From the NCBI GenBank assembly GCA_044225795.1, contig JBGAIF010000001.1:62001-126000 (forward strand): DNA of 64,000 nt, written 5' to 3'. The DNA comes from Nemorincola sp044225795 (GTDB lineage Bacteria > Bacteroidota > Bacteroidia > Chitinophagales > Chitinophagaceae). The first letter of the stretch is position 1. Each line of letters opens with the position of its first letter. The position numbers were made by a program, and so were the translations under genes. Shown in pieces: positions 18,648 through 27,386 of this stretch. The notes beneath the pieces were generated by a model. The model saw only the letters and a program-made list of their open reading frames with translations. It ran no database searches and was not told the origin of the DNA.

Positions 18648-20117
18648 ATGCTGGCAGCGATAAAAAATAATTGGTTTCATGTTTCAGCATTTCTGCTGCT
18701 GTTTCTGTCGGTAATGGCATTTGCTTATACCGGCAACTACTTTATTCTGGTCACCCCGTTTGCACTTCTGTATATGCTGCTGCTGGGAGTGAACTGGAAG
18801 GCGGCATGGTGGATACTATTATTTACTATCCCTGCATCTGTCCAGATCAATTTCTCCGGAGATACCATGTCCATTACGCTACCAGATGAGCCAATCATGT
18901 GGCTTTTCTTCCTTTTGTTCATGCTTGTTTGGGCGCGAAACCCCGAGGTCTTGCCCAGGTGGTGGTGGAGCGACTCGCTTGTAATGGTCATTGTCCTGCA
19001 ATTTATCTGGACCATGGTCACCGTAATGTTCTCCAAAGTACTTTTCTTCTCTATCAAGTTCCTGATAGCCAAATCGTGGTTACTGGTATGTTTCTTCGTT
19101 ATCCCGGTCTGGGTATTCCGTGAAAAGAAAGATTATGTGAAGGCATTCTTTCTTTTGCTGATCCCAATGCTCATTACTATAATCATTATCCTCGTACACC
19201 ACTCCTATCTCAATTTCAAGTTCGACAAAGTACAGAAAGCGATGAGTGGCCTGTATTATAATCACGTAGATTACTCTACCGTCATTTCGATGTTCTTCCC
19301 GCTATTGCTCATAGCATGGCCACTCACAAAGGGAAAAGGTTTTTTTGTTCGTGTCGCCTTACTGATGGTCATCCTCATATTTATTGCAGGTATATTCTTT
19401 TCTTTTGCCCGCGCAGCCGTTGTTGGTATTGTCTTTGCCGTGGTGATAGGATTGGCCATGCGCATGAAGCTCGTGAACATCATCATGCCCACTTTCTATG
19501 CAATGATCATTGCGGCTATGTGCTACCTGATACCCGATAACAAATACATTGAGTTTCGTCCAGACTACAACAATACCTACATGCACAAAAACTTCGTGGA
19601 CCATATCATTTCTACCTTCAAGGGTAAGGATATGTCGTCTATGGAGCGTATCTACCGCTGGATAGCCGCAGTGCGTATGAGCCAGGACAGGCCAATAGTA
19701 GGTTATGGCCCGCATGCCTTTTATTATTATTACAAACCATATACGGTTACATCTTTCCAGACATATGTAAGCCGAAATAATGAACACTCTACCACACACA
19801 ACTACTTCCTGTACATGCTTACGGAGCAGGGCTGGCCGGCTATGTTGCTATATGCATTGCTTATCTATATGATATTTGCGAAAGCCCAGCGCATCTACCA
19901 TAGGTTCAAAGACCGGTTCTACCGAAGTGTCACTATGGGTCTGGCCATGACCATAGCCGTAGGCTTTATCAACAATTTCTTCTCTGAATTGATAGAGACA
20001 CATAAGGTAGCGGCATTGTTCTTTATACCTCTCGCCATGCTGGTACTGCTCGATAAAAAGAGTAAAGAACTCGCCGGCGAATCTAAACCCGATGAGGTAT
20101 TTAGTCCTGCCGCATAA
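18648..20117 (+). CDS. O-antigen ligase/polymerase family membrane protein (Wzy/WaaL-like)
   Basis: The 489-residue protein has about a dozen hydrophobic segments and a large periplasmic loop with the Wzy_C pattern: WIAAVRMSQDRPIVGYGP and, further on, NEHSTTHNYFLYMLTEQGW. The conserved Arg and His in this loop are the family's key residues. It either polymerises undecaprenyl-linked repeat units (Wzy) or attaches them to lipid A core (WaaL); sequence alone cannot separate the two. Directly preceding Wzz-like genes favour a polymerase role. Its last 17 bp overlap the convergent GSCFA gene. Confidence 0.82.
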   Translation: MLAAIKNNWFHVSAFLLLFLSVMAFAYTGNYFILVTPFALLYMLLLGVNWKAAWWILLFTIPASVQINFSGDTMSITLPDEPIMWLFFLLFMLVWARNPEVLPRWWWSDSLVMVIVLQFIWTMVTVMFSKVLFFSIKFLIAKSWLLVCFFVIPVWVFREKKDYVKAFFLLLIPMLITIIIILVHHSYLNFKFDKVQKAMSGLYYNHVDYSTVISMFFPLLLIAWPLTKGKGFFVRVALLMVILIFIAGIFFSFARAAVVGIVFAVVIGLAMRMKLVNIIMPTFYAMIIAAMCYLIPDNKYIEFRPDYNNTYMHKNFVDHIISTFKGKDMSSMERIYRWIAAVRMSQDRPIVGYGPHAFYYYYKPYTVTSFQTYVSRNNEHSTTHNYFLYMLTEQGWPAMLLYALLIYMIFAKAQRIYHRFKDRFYRSVTMGLAMTIAVGFINNFFSELIETHKVAALFFIPLAMLVLLDKKSKELAGESKPDEVFSPAA

Positions 20118-21081
20118 AGTATGCTTCCTCCCCGCTGAGATCCAGGAAGGGGTACCTGGACATGAGATTTCTCGTTTTCTGAAGGTAACTGTCCTTGAAT
20201 TTTCGATGTGCTTCCGTTTGCGGAAATCTTGTCCGGTGCGAACGTGCGGTAATGATATCCTGCACTTGCTCCATCACCTCGTAAGCAGGTTGCGCTATAC
20301 ATGATTTCACAAAGTGTTCCCAAACAAATGTCGTGGCTGCAAAGTTAGGATGTACAAGGTCTATGTCGTAATAACGGTGGTCCCTAAGCACGTCTATCAC
20401 CAGTTCATAGGCAGGAAAATAATGCGCCCTGTCGTATTTATCACACAAAATATGTACTGACTCTATGAGCCGTGCCTTACTGCGATTGTTATCTACCACA
20501 CCATCCCTGATATGACGGACGGGGCTGATAGTAAAGAGCACCCGCACAAACGGATTCATTCCGAATAACCTGTCCAATGTATTGTCTAATGCGGCTGTGA
20601 TCTCATCAATAGGTAACAAACGCTTTTCAAACCACTGGGCGGGAGCCCGGTGGTTGTTGGCCACCGGTTTCCCGTTCTCTTTGAGGTAGTATTGAAATGC
20701 CGAACCAAGTGTTATTATAACCCAGTCTGCCTTTTTAATAGAGGCAGAGGCATCCGCTTGCGACACATTGATACCGTTTAGTGCCCGTTGTTTGTCTGTA
20801 TCCGAGAAACGGGTATGATGATCCCAACTGTTCCACAACTCATTCAGATAAAAAAGTTCATTTTCCTCGTACCGTTTTTCGCTCATATAGCCATCGAGGC
20901 TATAGGCAACACTCAGCGGATTGAATAAAATACCATGCGGATTTGACAACACCCTGAACTTGTGTGCTGCCAGCCGGTCAGATATATGCTCCGTAAAACA
21001 GGAACCAATGAGCAGTATATTGTCCGTGTAAATAAGTGGGCGGGGCAATGCAGGTATCTCCAGTGTCAGCATCTGTTGCAT
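20101..21081 (-). CDS. GSCFA-family protein
   Basis: The 326-residue protein carries the family-defining motif GSCFTEHI near residue 26, and further GDSL/SGNH-like elements: GSAFQYYL, FTISPVRHIRDG and VHPNF. GSCFA proteins are thought to be related to SGNH hydrolases or acyltransferases acting on surface glycans. The location among polysaccharide genes fits a modification role, but no substrate is known. There is no signal peptide, so it is probably cytoplasmic. The gene converges on the Wzy-like gene with a 17-bp overlap and is divergent from the TonB receptor. ATG at 21072 is an alternative start. Confidence 0.85.
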   Translation of the reverse strand: MQQMLTLEIPALPRPLIYTDNILLIGSCFTEHISDRLAAHKFRVLSNPHGILFNPLSVAYSLDGYMSEKRYEENELFYLNELWNSWDHHTRFSDTDKQRALNGINVSQADASASIKKADWVIITLGSAFQYYLKENGKPVANNHRAPAQWFEKRLLPIDEITAALDNTLDRLFGMNPFVRVLFTISPVRHIRDGVVDNNRSKARLIESVHILCDKYDRAHYFPAYELVIDVLRDHRYYDIDLVHPNFAATTFVWEHFVKSCIAQPAYEVMEQVQDIITARSHRTRFPQTEAHRKFKDSYLQKTRNLMSRYPFLDLSGEEAYFMRQD

Positions 21082-21152
21082 GGGTTAAAGTTAGAAATAT
21101 TGAATAATAGTTTTAAAGATTGTCTGACATTTGCAGGAACAAAGCGAACCGG

Positions 21153-23339
21153 ATGAAGAAAATAATAAGAACTGTCCTCTTAGCACTGGTATCGGTCTGC
21201 CAGGCTTCATCTGTTATTGCTCAAAATATATTCCGGGCAACGGTCCTGGATAATGAGATGCGCCAGCCGATCATAGGCGCGATTGTTGCAGACAGGCATG
21301 GGCATGGCGGAACAACCGATGACAGCGGAAAAGTTAACATAACTGTCAATGACCTGAGATCGACAGTCTTCTATGTGAACTATACAGGATACAAGCTCGA
21401 CAGCATTATCACAACTTTCCCTGATGATACAAGGCATATCATTTATCTTACAGCCGACAGGCGGGAACTGGAAGAAGTAGTTTTCGTAGCATCTACACGA
21501 ACAAATGAAAGGATTGAAAATGCGCCGATCAAAATTGAAGTCCTTGGCAGTGAAGAACTGGGCGAGGAAAATAGTATAAAGCCCGGAAACATCGCCAGCA
21601 TCCTGGGTGATGTAAGCGGCATACAAATACAACAATCATCTGCGGTATCGGGCAATACGAATGTGCGTATTCAAGGACTGAACGGACAATACACACAAAT
21701 ATTACGCGATGGAATGCCGCTATACGATGGGTTTTCGGGAGGCTTTGGCATTCTGCAGGTGGCCCCGCTCGACCTGAAACAGGCCGAACTGATAAAGGGC
21801 GCAGCCTCTACATTATATGGCGGCGGCGCCATTGCAGGCCTCATAAACCTCGTCTCTAAAAAACCTTCTGAAGGCCGGGATGGTATTTTTACAATGAATG
21901 CATCATCGCTGGGAGAGCAGAACCTGAATGCCTACCTGTCAAAAAGGAACAAACAGGTTGGCTACACCCTGTTTACCGGATATACACACCAGCAAGCTAC
22001 GGACGTGAACAACGATGGGCTTTCAGATGTAGCAGAGATGAATAGCCTGACGATACACCCCCGGCTGTTCCTGTATCCGGATGAAAAAACCATTGTTACA
22101 GCCGGGTACAGCGGCACTTTCGAAAATCGTATAGGGGGTGACATGCAGGTCATTAACAAACTTCCGGATAGTATTCACCGATTCTATGAACGGAACATCA
22201 CGGCACGCAATACGGCCGAATTAAGTCTTGAACGGACGCTGAAGGGCTATGCAAGACTGACTGTAAAAGGTAGCTCCAGCTTTTTCGACAGGGACATCAC
22301 CTCCAACACTATATCGCTGAAGGGGCACCAGTTAAATTATTATACCGAAGCATCGGTCTTCATTCCGCAGAAAAAGAACAATATCGTTACAGGGCTGAAC
22401 GTAACGGGAGATCAATTCAAAACGCTCCCCGGCCGCGATACCATTCCGCTCCCAGACCTCGCTCACTCAACAGCCGGTGTCTTTGCGCAGTACACGATAC
22501 ATTTCACAGAGAAGACAACACTGGAGGCCGGGCTGCGTGGCGACCATACCTTCCAGAACGGCGATTTTATTCTACCCAGGCTCGCCTTTTTTCACAGATT
22601 CAGTGATATGTGGGCGCTGCGCGCAGGAACCGGGTTCGGATACAAAGTGCCTAACCCGCTGGAACAGCAGACCATTGATTACCCGCTCCAGAACCTGCTA
22701 CCCCCTTCCGGCCTGAATGCTGAGCGATCTGTCGGCTACAACATAGAAGGGAATTTCAGGAAAGATCTGAACCAGCACACAGAGCTGTTCATCAATCATG
22801 CGTTCTTCCTCACCACTATCACATCACCCATCGTCGCTACTGAGCTTGCCAATAAAGATGTCGTATTCAGCAATGCTGGCTCACCCGTCAACACTATGGG
22901 GTTTGACACTTATGTAAAACTGGCGATCAGGGAGCTGGAACTATATGCCGGATATACCTACACTGATGTGGAAAGAAACTACATGCCGGGCAATAGCTTC
23001 ATGCCGCTTACTCCCGCCAACCGGTTCGCATTTACCGCAGTAGAGAAGTTTTCCGAACACTGGCGCATCGGGCTGGAGGGCTCCTACATCGGCACCCAGT
23101 ATAGAGATGGAGACACAAAGACGCCACCATATTTTCTTACGGCACTGATGATAGAAAGAAAGGTGGGAAAATTATTGACCATAGTGCTGAATGGCGAGAA
23201 CCTGCTCGACTACAGGCAGACAAAGGTGGAGCAGGTCTATACCGGTACCATTTCGGCGCCTCAGTTCAAACCCCTTTGGGCTCCGTTGGATGGGCGGGTT
23301 ATCAACCTATCGGTCAGAATAACCCCTTTCAACAAATAG
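21153..23339 (+). CDS. TonB-dependent outer-membrane receptor
   Basis: From ATG 21153 the 728-residue protein has a signal peptide (MKKIIRTVLLALVSVCQASS, cleavage near IAQN), a carboxypeptidase-regulatory-like beta-sandwich (about 25-110), a plug domain (about 120-240, with GVSGIQ-type and ILRDGMPLYDG elements) and a 22-strand-type barrel ending in aromatic VRITPFNK. It is shorter than SusC proteins and has no SusD partner next door, so it is more like a siderophore, cobalamin or metal receptor (FecA/CirA class). Substrate unknown. It sits inside a polysaccharide region but may be independent. Its stop abuts the stop of the convergent glycosyltransferase with no gap. An in-frame start at 21120 would place extra residues before the signal peptide and is unlikely. 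Confidence 0.92.
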   Translation: MKKIIRTVLLALVSVCQASSVIAQNIFRATVLDNEMRQPIIGAIVADRHGHGGTTDDSGKVNITVNDLRSTVFYVNYTGYKLDSIITTFPDDTRHIIYLTADRRELEEVVFVASTRTNERIENAPIKIEVLGSEELGEENSIKPGNIASILGDVSGIQIQQSSAVSGNTNVRIQGLNGQYTQILRDGMPLYDGFSGGFGILQVAPLDLKQAELIKGAASTLYGGGAIAGLINLVSKKPSEGRDGIFTMNASSLGEQNLNAYLSKRNKQVGYTLFTGYTHQQATDVNNDGLSDVAEMNSLTIHPRLFLYPDEKTIVTAGYSGTFENRIGGDMQVINKLPDSIHRFYERNITARNTAELSLERTLKGYARLTVKGSSSFFDRDITSNTISLKGHQLNYYTEASVFIPQKKNNIVTGLNVTGDQFKTLPGRDTIPLPDLAHSTAGVFAQYTIHFTEKTTLEAGLRGDHTFQNGDFILPRLAFFHRFSDMWALRAGTGFGYKVPNPLEQQTIDYPLQNLLPPSGLNAERSVGYNIEGNFRKDLNQHTELFINHAFFLTTITSPIVATELANKDVVFSNAGSPVNTMGFDTYVKLAIRELELYAGYTYTDVERNYMPGNSFMPLTPANRFAFTAVEKFSEHWRIGLEGSYIGTQYRDGDTKTPPYFLTALMIERKVGKLLTIVLNGENLLDYRQTKVEQVYTGTISAPQFKPLWAPLDGRVINLSVRITPFNK

Positions 23340-24473
23340 CTATTTCCCGAAAACAGCCTGCATCATGACACCGGTAAAAGTATCCCAGCTATACTTCTTC
23401 TTCTCTGCAAGAATATTTTCGCGCAAGCCGGGAATAGAATCAGGCTGGTAGAATTTCAGGATCGCATCAGCTATCGACCTCGGATCAGGTTCAGCCACAA
23501 ATCCTACTTTACCGTCGGGCACTACTTCAGGCAACCCACCCACATTGGTCACTACCATCGGCTTCTCAAAATGAAAAGCGATCTGTGTTATACCACTTTG
23601 CGTGGCATGTTTATAGGGTTGCACCACCAGGTCTGCCGCACTGAAGTAATACTTCACTTCGCTATTGGGAATAAAGTCTGTGCTCATATGCACTACGCTT
23701 TGCAGGTTCCGCCCGGTAATTATTCGGTTATTATTCGCCTCTACATCCTTGCTGTAGTACTCCCCTGCCGCTATAAGCTCTATGCCTTCTTTCCTTATCC
23801 GTTCATCGGCCATAGCTTCCAGTAAAAGGTCTAACCCTTTGTACTCCCTTATGAAACCAAAGAACAGCAAATATCTCTTCGCGGGGTCAAGATCAAGCTT
23901 CCGGCAGGCAGCTTCCTTACTCACAGCCTCATTATAGCTATCGTAGATCGGGTGCGGCGTGAAAGACGATGGCTTATCCGTAAAGGTCTTAACGTCCTTC
24001 AGCACATCCTTGCTCATGGTCACAAATGCATCAACGGGCCCGATAAAGTACTTCGTGAACTGATCGTCACCCGGCCTCTTTTCGTGCGGAATGATGTTGT
24101 CCACCACGCACAGCACTTTAGTGTGCTTATTCTTCTTAGCCCTTCTGAGTATGGTGCCAAAGCACGGCCCCATGAATGGCAGCCAGTATTTCACAACGAT
24201 CAGATCGAACCGTTCCTTATTTATCTGGCCGCCCACTTGCAGCCAGTTAAGTGGGTTCACTGAATTCACAACAGTCTTTATCGTTAGTCCGCCGGGGGCA
24301 GGTTCGTCTGTGAATTGTGTCTTGCCCGGAAACAGGAATGAAGGATACTGCAGGGAGAACGAGTAGATAACAACACTATGCCCCTGCTCCTGCAACTGGT
24401 ATGCGAGTCGTTCATTGAATGCCGCCAGGCCTCCCCTCAACGGGTGCGCCGAACCAAGGATAGCTATCCTCAT
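23340..24473 (-). CDS. family 4 glycosyltransferase
   Basis: The 377-residue protein has the GT-B fold layout of family 4. Its N-terminal loop PLRGGLAAFNERLA resembles the acceptor-side G-rich loop. The C-terminal donor half contains LLFFGFIREYKGLDLLLEA and the EX7E-type segment around FHFEKPMVVTNVGGLPEVV. It transfers a sugar from a nucleotide donor to a growing surface glycan on the cytoplasmic face. The ATG overlaps the stop of the upstream hddC by 4 bp, showing translational coupling. My inference is that its donor is the activated heptose made by HddA and HddC, but family 4 enzymes use many donors. Confidence 0.88.
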   Translation of the reverse strand: MRIAILGSAHPLRGGLAAFNERLAYQLQEQGHSVVIYSFSLQYPSFLFPGKTQFTDEPAPGGLTIKTVVNSVNPLNWLQVGGQINKERFDLIVVKYWLPFMGPCFGTILRRAKKNKHTKVLCVVDNIIPHEKRPGDDQFTKYFIGPVDAFVTMSKDVLKDVKTFTDKPSSFTPHPIYDSYNEAVSKEAACRKLDLDPAKRYLLFFGFIREYKGLDLLLEAMADERIRKEGIELIAAGEYYSKDVEANNNRIITGRNLQSVVHMSTDFIPNSEVKYYFSAADLVVQPYKHATQSGITQIAFHFEKPMVVTNVGGLPEVVPDGKVGFVAEPDPRSIADAILKFYQPDSIPGLRENILAEKKKYSWDTFTGVMMQAVFGK

Positions 24474-25168
24474 TTAAATATTGTTTTAAAATCTTCCTGG
24501 GCCTTATTGTAATCTTCAGGGATGCCGATATCTATAAAGTAGGCGTCGCTCTTGTATCCGAAGAATTTTTTAGCACCTAAGAACTTTTCGAGATAATCCT
24601 TTTCAAAAGAAAATTTCTCAGGAAGACCTCGTTTCAGAAACGATTCCCTGCTGATAACATATATACCACCATTTATGGTTCCCGATTCCCTGTGTTGCTT
24701 TTCTTCAAATGACGTTATCAGTCCCGACTGGTTCGTATTGACCACGCCATACCGGTCAAAATTCTTCATCTCTTTCAGCGCCAGTGTTGTCTCCGCCTTG
24801 TTCGAACGGTGGCTCTTTATCAAGTCTTGCAGATCGGCCATGAACATAGTATCGCCGTTCAGTACGACCACATCATCTGCACCTGCCTCTTCCATTGCAG
24901 CCTGTATGCCGCCGCCCGTGCCCAGTGGCTCATCTTCTATTACACAGTCCACCTCGAAATACAGGTCTTGTTTTTCCAGCCAGTCAATGATCACGTGGCT
25001 CTTGAAACCGAGTGATAAGATAGCCCGCGTGCATCCCTGCCGGTCAAGGTAGTCAAATAAATGTGCCAGGAATGGCTTCCCGTTCACCTCTGCCATACAC
25101 TTGGGATATGCACCTATAACACCCTGCAATCTTGTACCCAACCCACCTGCTAATACGATCGCTTCCAT
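24470..25168 (-). CDS. hddC: sugar-phosphate nucleotidyltransferase, probable D-glycero-alpha-D-manno-heptose 1-phosphate guanylyltransferase
   Basis: The 232-residue protein starts with the nucleotidyltransferase signature EAIVLAGGLGTRLQG and has PKCMAEVNGKPFL and the metal-binding VVLNGDTMF. This matches the HddC/RfbA-like family. Together with the adjacent heptose 7-phosphate kinase it would make GDP-D-glycero-alpha-D-manno-heptose in the cytoplasm. It lies 9 bp after hddA and overlaps the glycosyltransferase gene by 4 bp, a three-gene operon. GmhA and GmhB, needed for the other steps, are not in the window. The base specificity (GDP rather than another nucleotide) is inferred from context. 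Confidence 0.8.
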   Translation of the reverse strand: MEAIVLAGGLGTRLQGVIGAYPKCMAEVNGKPFLAHLFDYLDRQGCTRAILSLGFKSHVIIDWLEKQDLYFEVDCVIEDEPLGTGGGIQAAMEEAGADDVVVLNGDTMFMADLQDLIKSHRSNKAETTLALKEMKNFDRYGVVNTNQSGLITSFEEKQHRESGTINGGIYVISRESFLKRGLPEKFSFEKDYLEKFLGAKKFFGYKSDAYFIDIGIPEDYNKAQEDFKTIFK

Positions 25169-25177
25169 TTTGCTATA

Positions 25178-26200
25178 TTAAATACTCCAGGTGAACAATC
25201 CTTTTTCCGTGAATTGATACGGACTGAAACTACCCCCAAAATGCTCCAGGGTCTTTTTTACATTATATCGTGTATTGGCCGGGCAGTAGAACATCATGAA
25301 TCCACCGCCACCTGCACCGGATATCTTCCCCCCGGTGGCTCCTGCCTTCAGCGCGGCTTCATATATCTCATCCATGCTGCTGTTCGATATACCTTTAGCC
25401 ATCTGCTTCTTATACCGGAAACCAAAATCAAGAATGGCTCCTATCTCATGTATCTTTCCCTTCAGCAAAGCCTCCTTCATGATCTGAGCTTGCTCTTTCA
25501 GGTGGTGCATGGCATCTATGGACTCTTTGTTCTTTTCCTTCACATTCTGGCTTTGTGCCTCTATTATTGTTGATGACAGGCGGCTCGTAGCCGTAAAATA
25601 CAGCAACAGGTTATTCTCCAGCTCGTACAGGTATTCGTGCTTGATGCGTAGCGGGTTTACAATTACTTTATTGTCCTGGTAGAACTCCATAAAGTTCACA
25701 CCTCCGAAAGTTGCCGCGTACTGGTCCTGTTTGCCACCCGCCATAGCCAGTTCCACTCGTTCTATCTCATAAGCCATTTGCGCAACATCGTACTCACCCA
25801 ATGGCAGATTGAGCCATTCCATGAACACACCTATGATGGCCACCATCAATGTTGACGAGCTACCCAGCCCGGAGCCGGCCGGCGCATCTACCAATGTAGA
25901 TAGCCGGAAACCCGACGGAACTGGGCCATACTTGGCCACGATATGATTATAAGCCCCCTTGGCAAGGTCCAGGGTCCCATCTATGGGCAAACGCTCACTC
26001 AGGTCATAGGACACTGACTCTCCTCTGTCCATGGCCTGGATAATGACTTTAGGCTCGTCCAGCGGCTCTATGGTAGCATAAGCATACAGGGAAATGGTTG
26101 CATTAAGTATGGCGCCGCCATACAGGTCGCAATAAGGGCTGACATCCGTACCTCCGCCGGCAAGTCCTATTCTCAGTGGGGCTTTACTTCTGTAGATCAT
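25178..26200 (-). CDS. hddA: D-glycero-alpha-D-manno-heptose 7-phosphate kinase (GHMP family)
   Basis: The 340-residue protein has the three GHMP-kinase motifs: RSKAPLRIGLAGGGTDVSPY at the N-terminus, the ATP-binding PAGSGLGSSSTL about residue 110, and GKISGAGGGGFMMFY near residue 295. The N-terminal motif is that of HddA-type sugar kinases. The enzyme phosphorylates the anomeric hydroxyl of heptose 7-phosphate to give the 1,7-bisphosphate. It is the first gene of the hddA-hddC-glycosyltransferase operon. A fucokinase-like function is an alternative, but the neighbour nucleotidyltransferase favours heptose. Confidence 0.87.
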   Translation of the reverse strand: MIYRSKAPLRIGLAGGGTDVSPYCDLYGGAILNATISLYAYATIEPLDEPKVIIQAMDRGESVSYDLSERLPIDGTLDLAKGAYNHIVAKYGPVPSGFRLSTLVDAPAGSGLGSSSTLMVAIIGVFMEWLNLPLGEYDVAQMAYEIERVELAMAGGKQDQYAATFGGVNFMEFYQDNKVIVNPLRIKHEYLYELENNLLLYFTATSRLSSTIIEAQSQNVKEKNKESIDAMHHLKEQAQIMKEALLKGKIHEIGAILDFGFRYKKQMAKGISNSSMDEIYEAALKAGATGGKISGAGGGGFMMFYCPANTRYNVKKTLEHFGGSFSPYQFTEKGLFTWSI

Positions 26201-26360
26201 AATATGGTGGCTAAATTAATAAATTAATGCCTAACGAACAGGCGTCGCTAGGGGTTATCACCCCCCGGTCTGTTAATTCAATTCTATTTCACAAAAAATT
26301 ATAAGCCCCGTTTGTTTTACTATGCTATTAATATGTAAACTTGTATAACTAATTATACTT
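26201..26360. promoter_or_regulatory. divergent intergenic region hddA/moxR with moxR promoter
   Basis: TTTG (26311-26314), 21 bp, then TAAACTTG (26336-26343; one base off consensus) lies 17 bp before the moxR ATG. On the hddA side a GC-rich hairpin (AGGGG and CCCC arms around 26249-26266) would lie in its leader. I see no riboswitch. Confidence 0.45.
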
Positions 26361-27353
26361 ATGAGCGACCCCATATCGGAACCAATGAGCTTTGACGCCA
26401 ACGGGTCTATTCAGCGCCTGGTTGATAATGTAGAGACAGTCATTCGTGGCAAACGCAAACAACTGGAACTGGTGATCACTTGCCTCCTTGCCGGCGGGCA
26501 TATATTGATGGAAGACAATCCCGGCACAGGAAAGACCGTGCTGGCCAGAACACTGGCAGAATCCATCAGCGGAAGCAAGGACGGCGAGCATGTGATCTTT
26601 AAGCGTATCCAGTTCACCCCCGACCTGCTGCCTATGGACCTGATCGGTTCACATATTTTCGATGACCGCAATAAAGAGTTTGTGTTCAAGAAAGGCCCGC
26701 TGTTCTGCAACATACTACTGGCAGATGAAATAAACCGCGCCTCTCCCAAGGTGCAGAGCGCGCTGCTGGAAGCAATGGCCGAACACCAGGTGACCGTTGG
26801 CGATACCACGCTGAAGCTGGAAAAGCTGTTCTTTTCTATCGCTACGCAAAACCCGATAGAGATGGAAGGAACCTACCCGCTACCCGCTGCCCAGCTCGAC
26901 CGCTTCTTTATGAAGATACAATTCGGATACGTAAGTGAAGACACAGAGCTGAATATCTACCGCGACTATCTGAATATCGCCGGCAACCTCCGCAACATAC
27001 AACAGGTACTGAGTATGCAGGATTTACTGGCATTGCAACAACAGGCTTCAGAAGTATTTGTGCACGATGAGATCATCCGCTCTGTGAGCAATATAGTGCG
27101 CGGCACACGTGAACACCAGGATATCTCACTGGGCGCTTCCACCCGTAGTGGTATTGCTTTCCTGCGTTGCCTGAGGGCCTACGCGCTTGTGCAGGGACGC
27201 ACCTTTGTCATTGAGGACGATGTAAAGGACATATCAGTAGCTGTGCTGGAACACCGCCTCATCTACAGGAATAAAGATGGAAAACAAAAAGCTCTGGCAG
27301 GCATCATAGGCAAGGAAACGGAACGCCTGGCGCGCCTGAAGCTTTATGCATAA
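26361..27353 (+). CDS. MoxR-family AAA+ ATPase
   Basis: The 330-residue protein has the Walker A motif NPGTGKTVLA, the Walker B/MoxR block LLADEINRASPKVQSALLEA, and the sensor region IATQNPIEMEGTYPLPAAQ. This places it clearly in the MoxR subgroup (RavA/MoxR). These ATPases usually act as chaperones that insert metals or assemble complexes with VWA-domain partners. Here no DUF58 or VWA gene follows; instead a large secreted protein begins 33 bp downstream and is probably co-transcribed. The target is unknown. Confidence 0.93.
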   Translation: MSDPISEPMSFDANGSIQRLVDNVETVIRGKRKQLELVITCLLAGGHILMEDNPGTGKTVLARTLAESISGSKDGEHVIFKRIQFTPDLLPMDLIGSHIFDDRNKEFVFKKGPLFCNILLADEINRASPKVQSALLEAMAEHQVTVGDTTLKLEKLFFSIATQNPIEMEGTYPLPAAQLDRFFMKIQFGYVSEDTELNIYRDYLNIAGNLRNIQQVLSMQDLLALQQQASEVFVHDEIIRSVSNIVRGTREHQDISLGASTRSGIAFLRCLRAYALVQGRTFVIEDDVKDISVAVLEHRLIYRNKDGKQKALAGIIGKETERLARLKLYA

Positions 27354-27386
27354 TTACCCGGTTGACCTGATAAATGATTTGTCATC

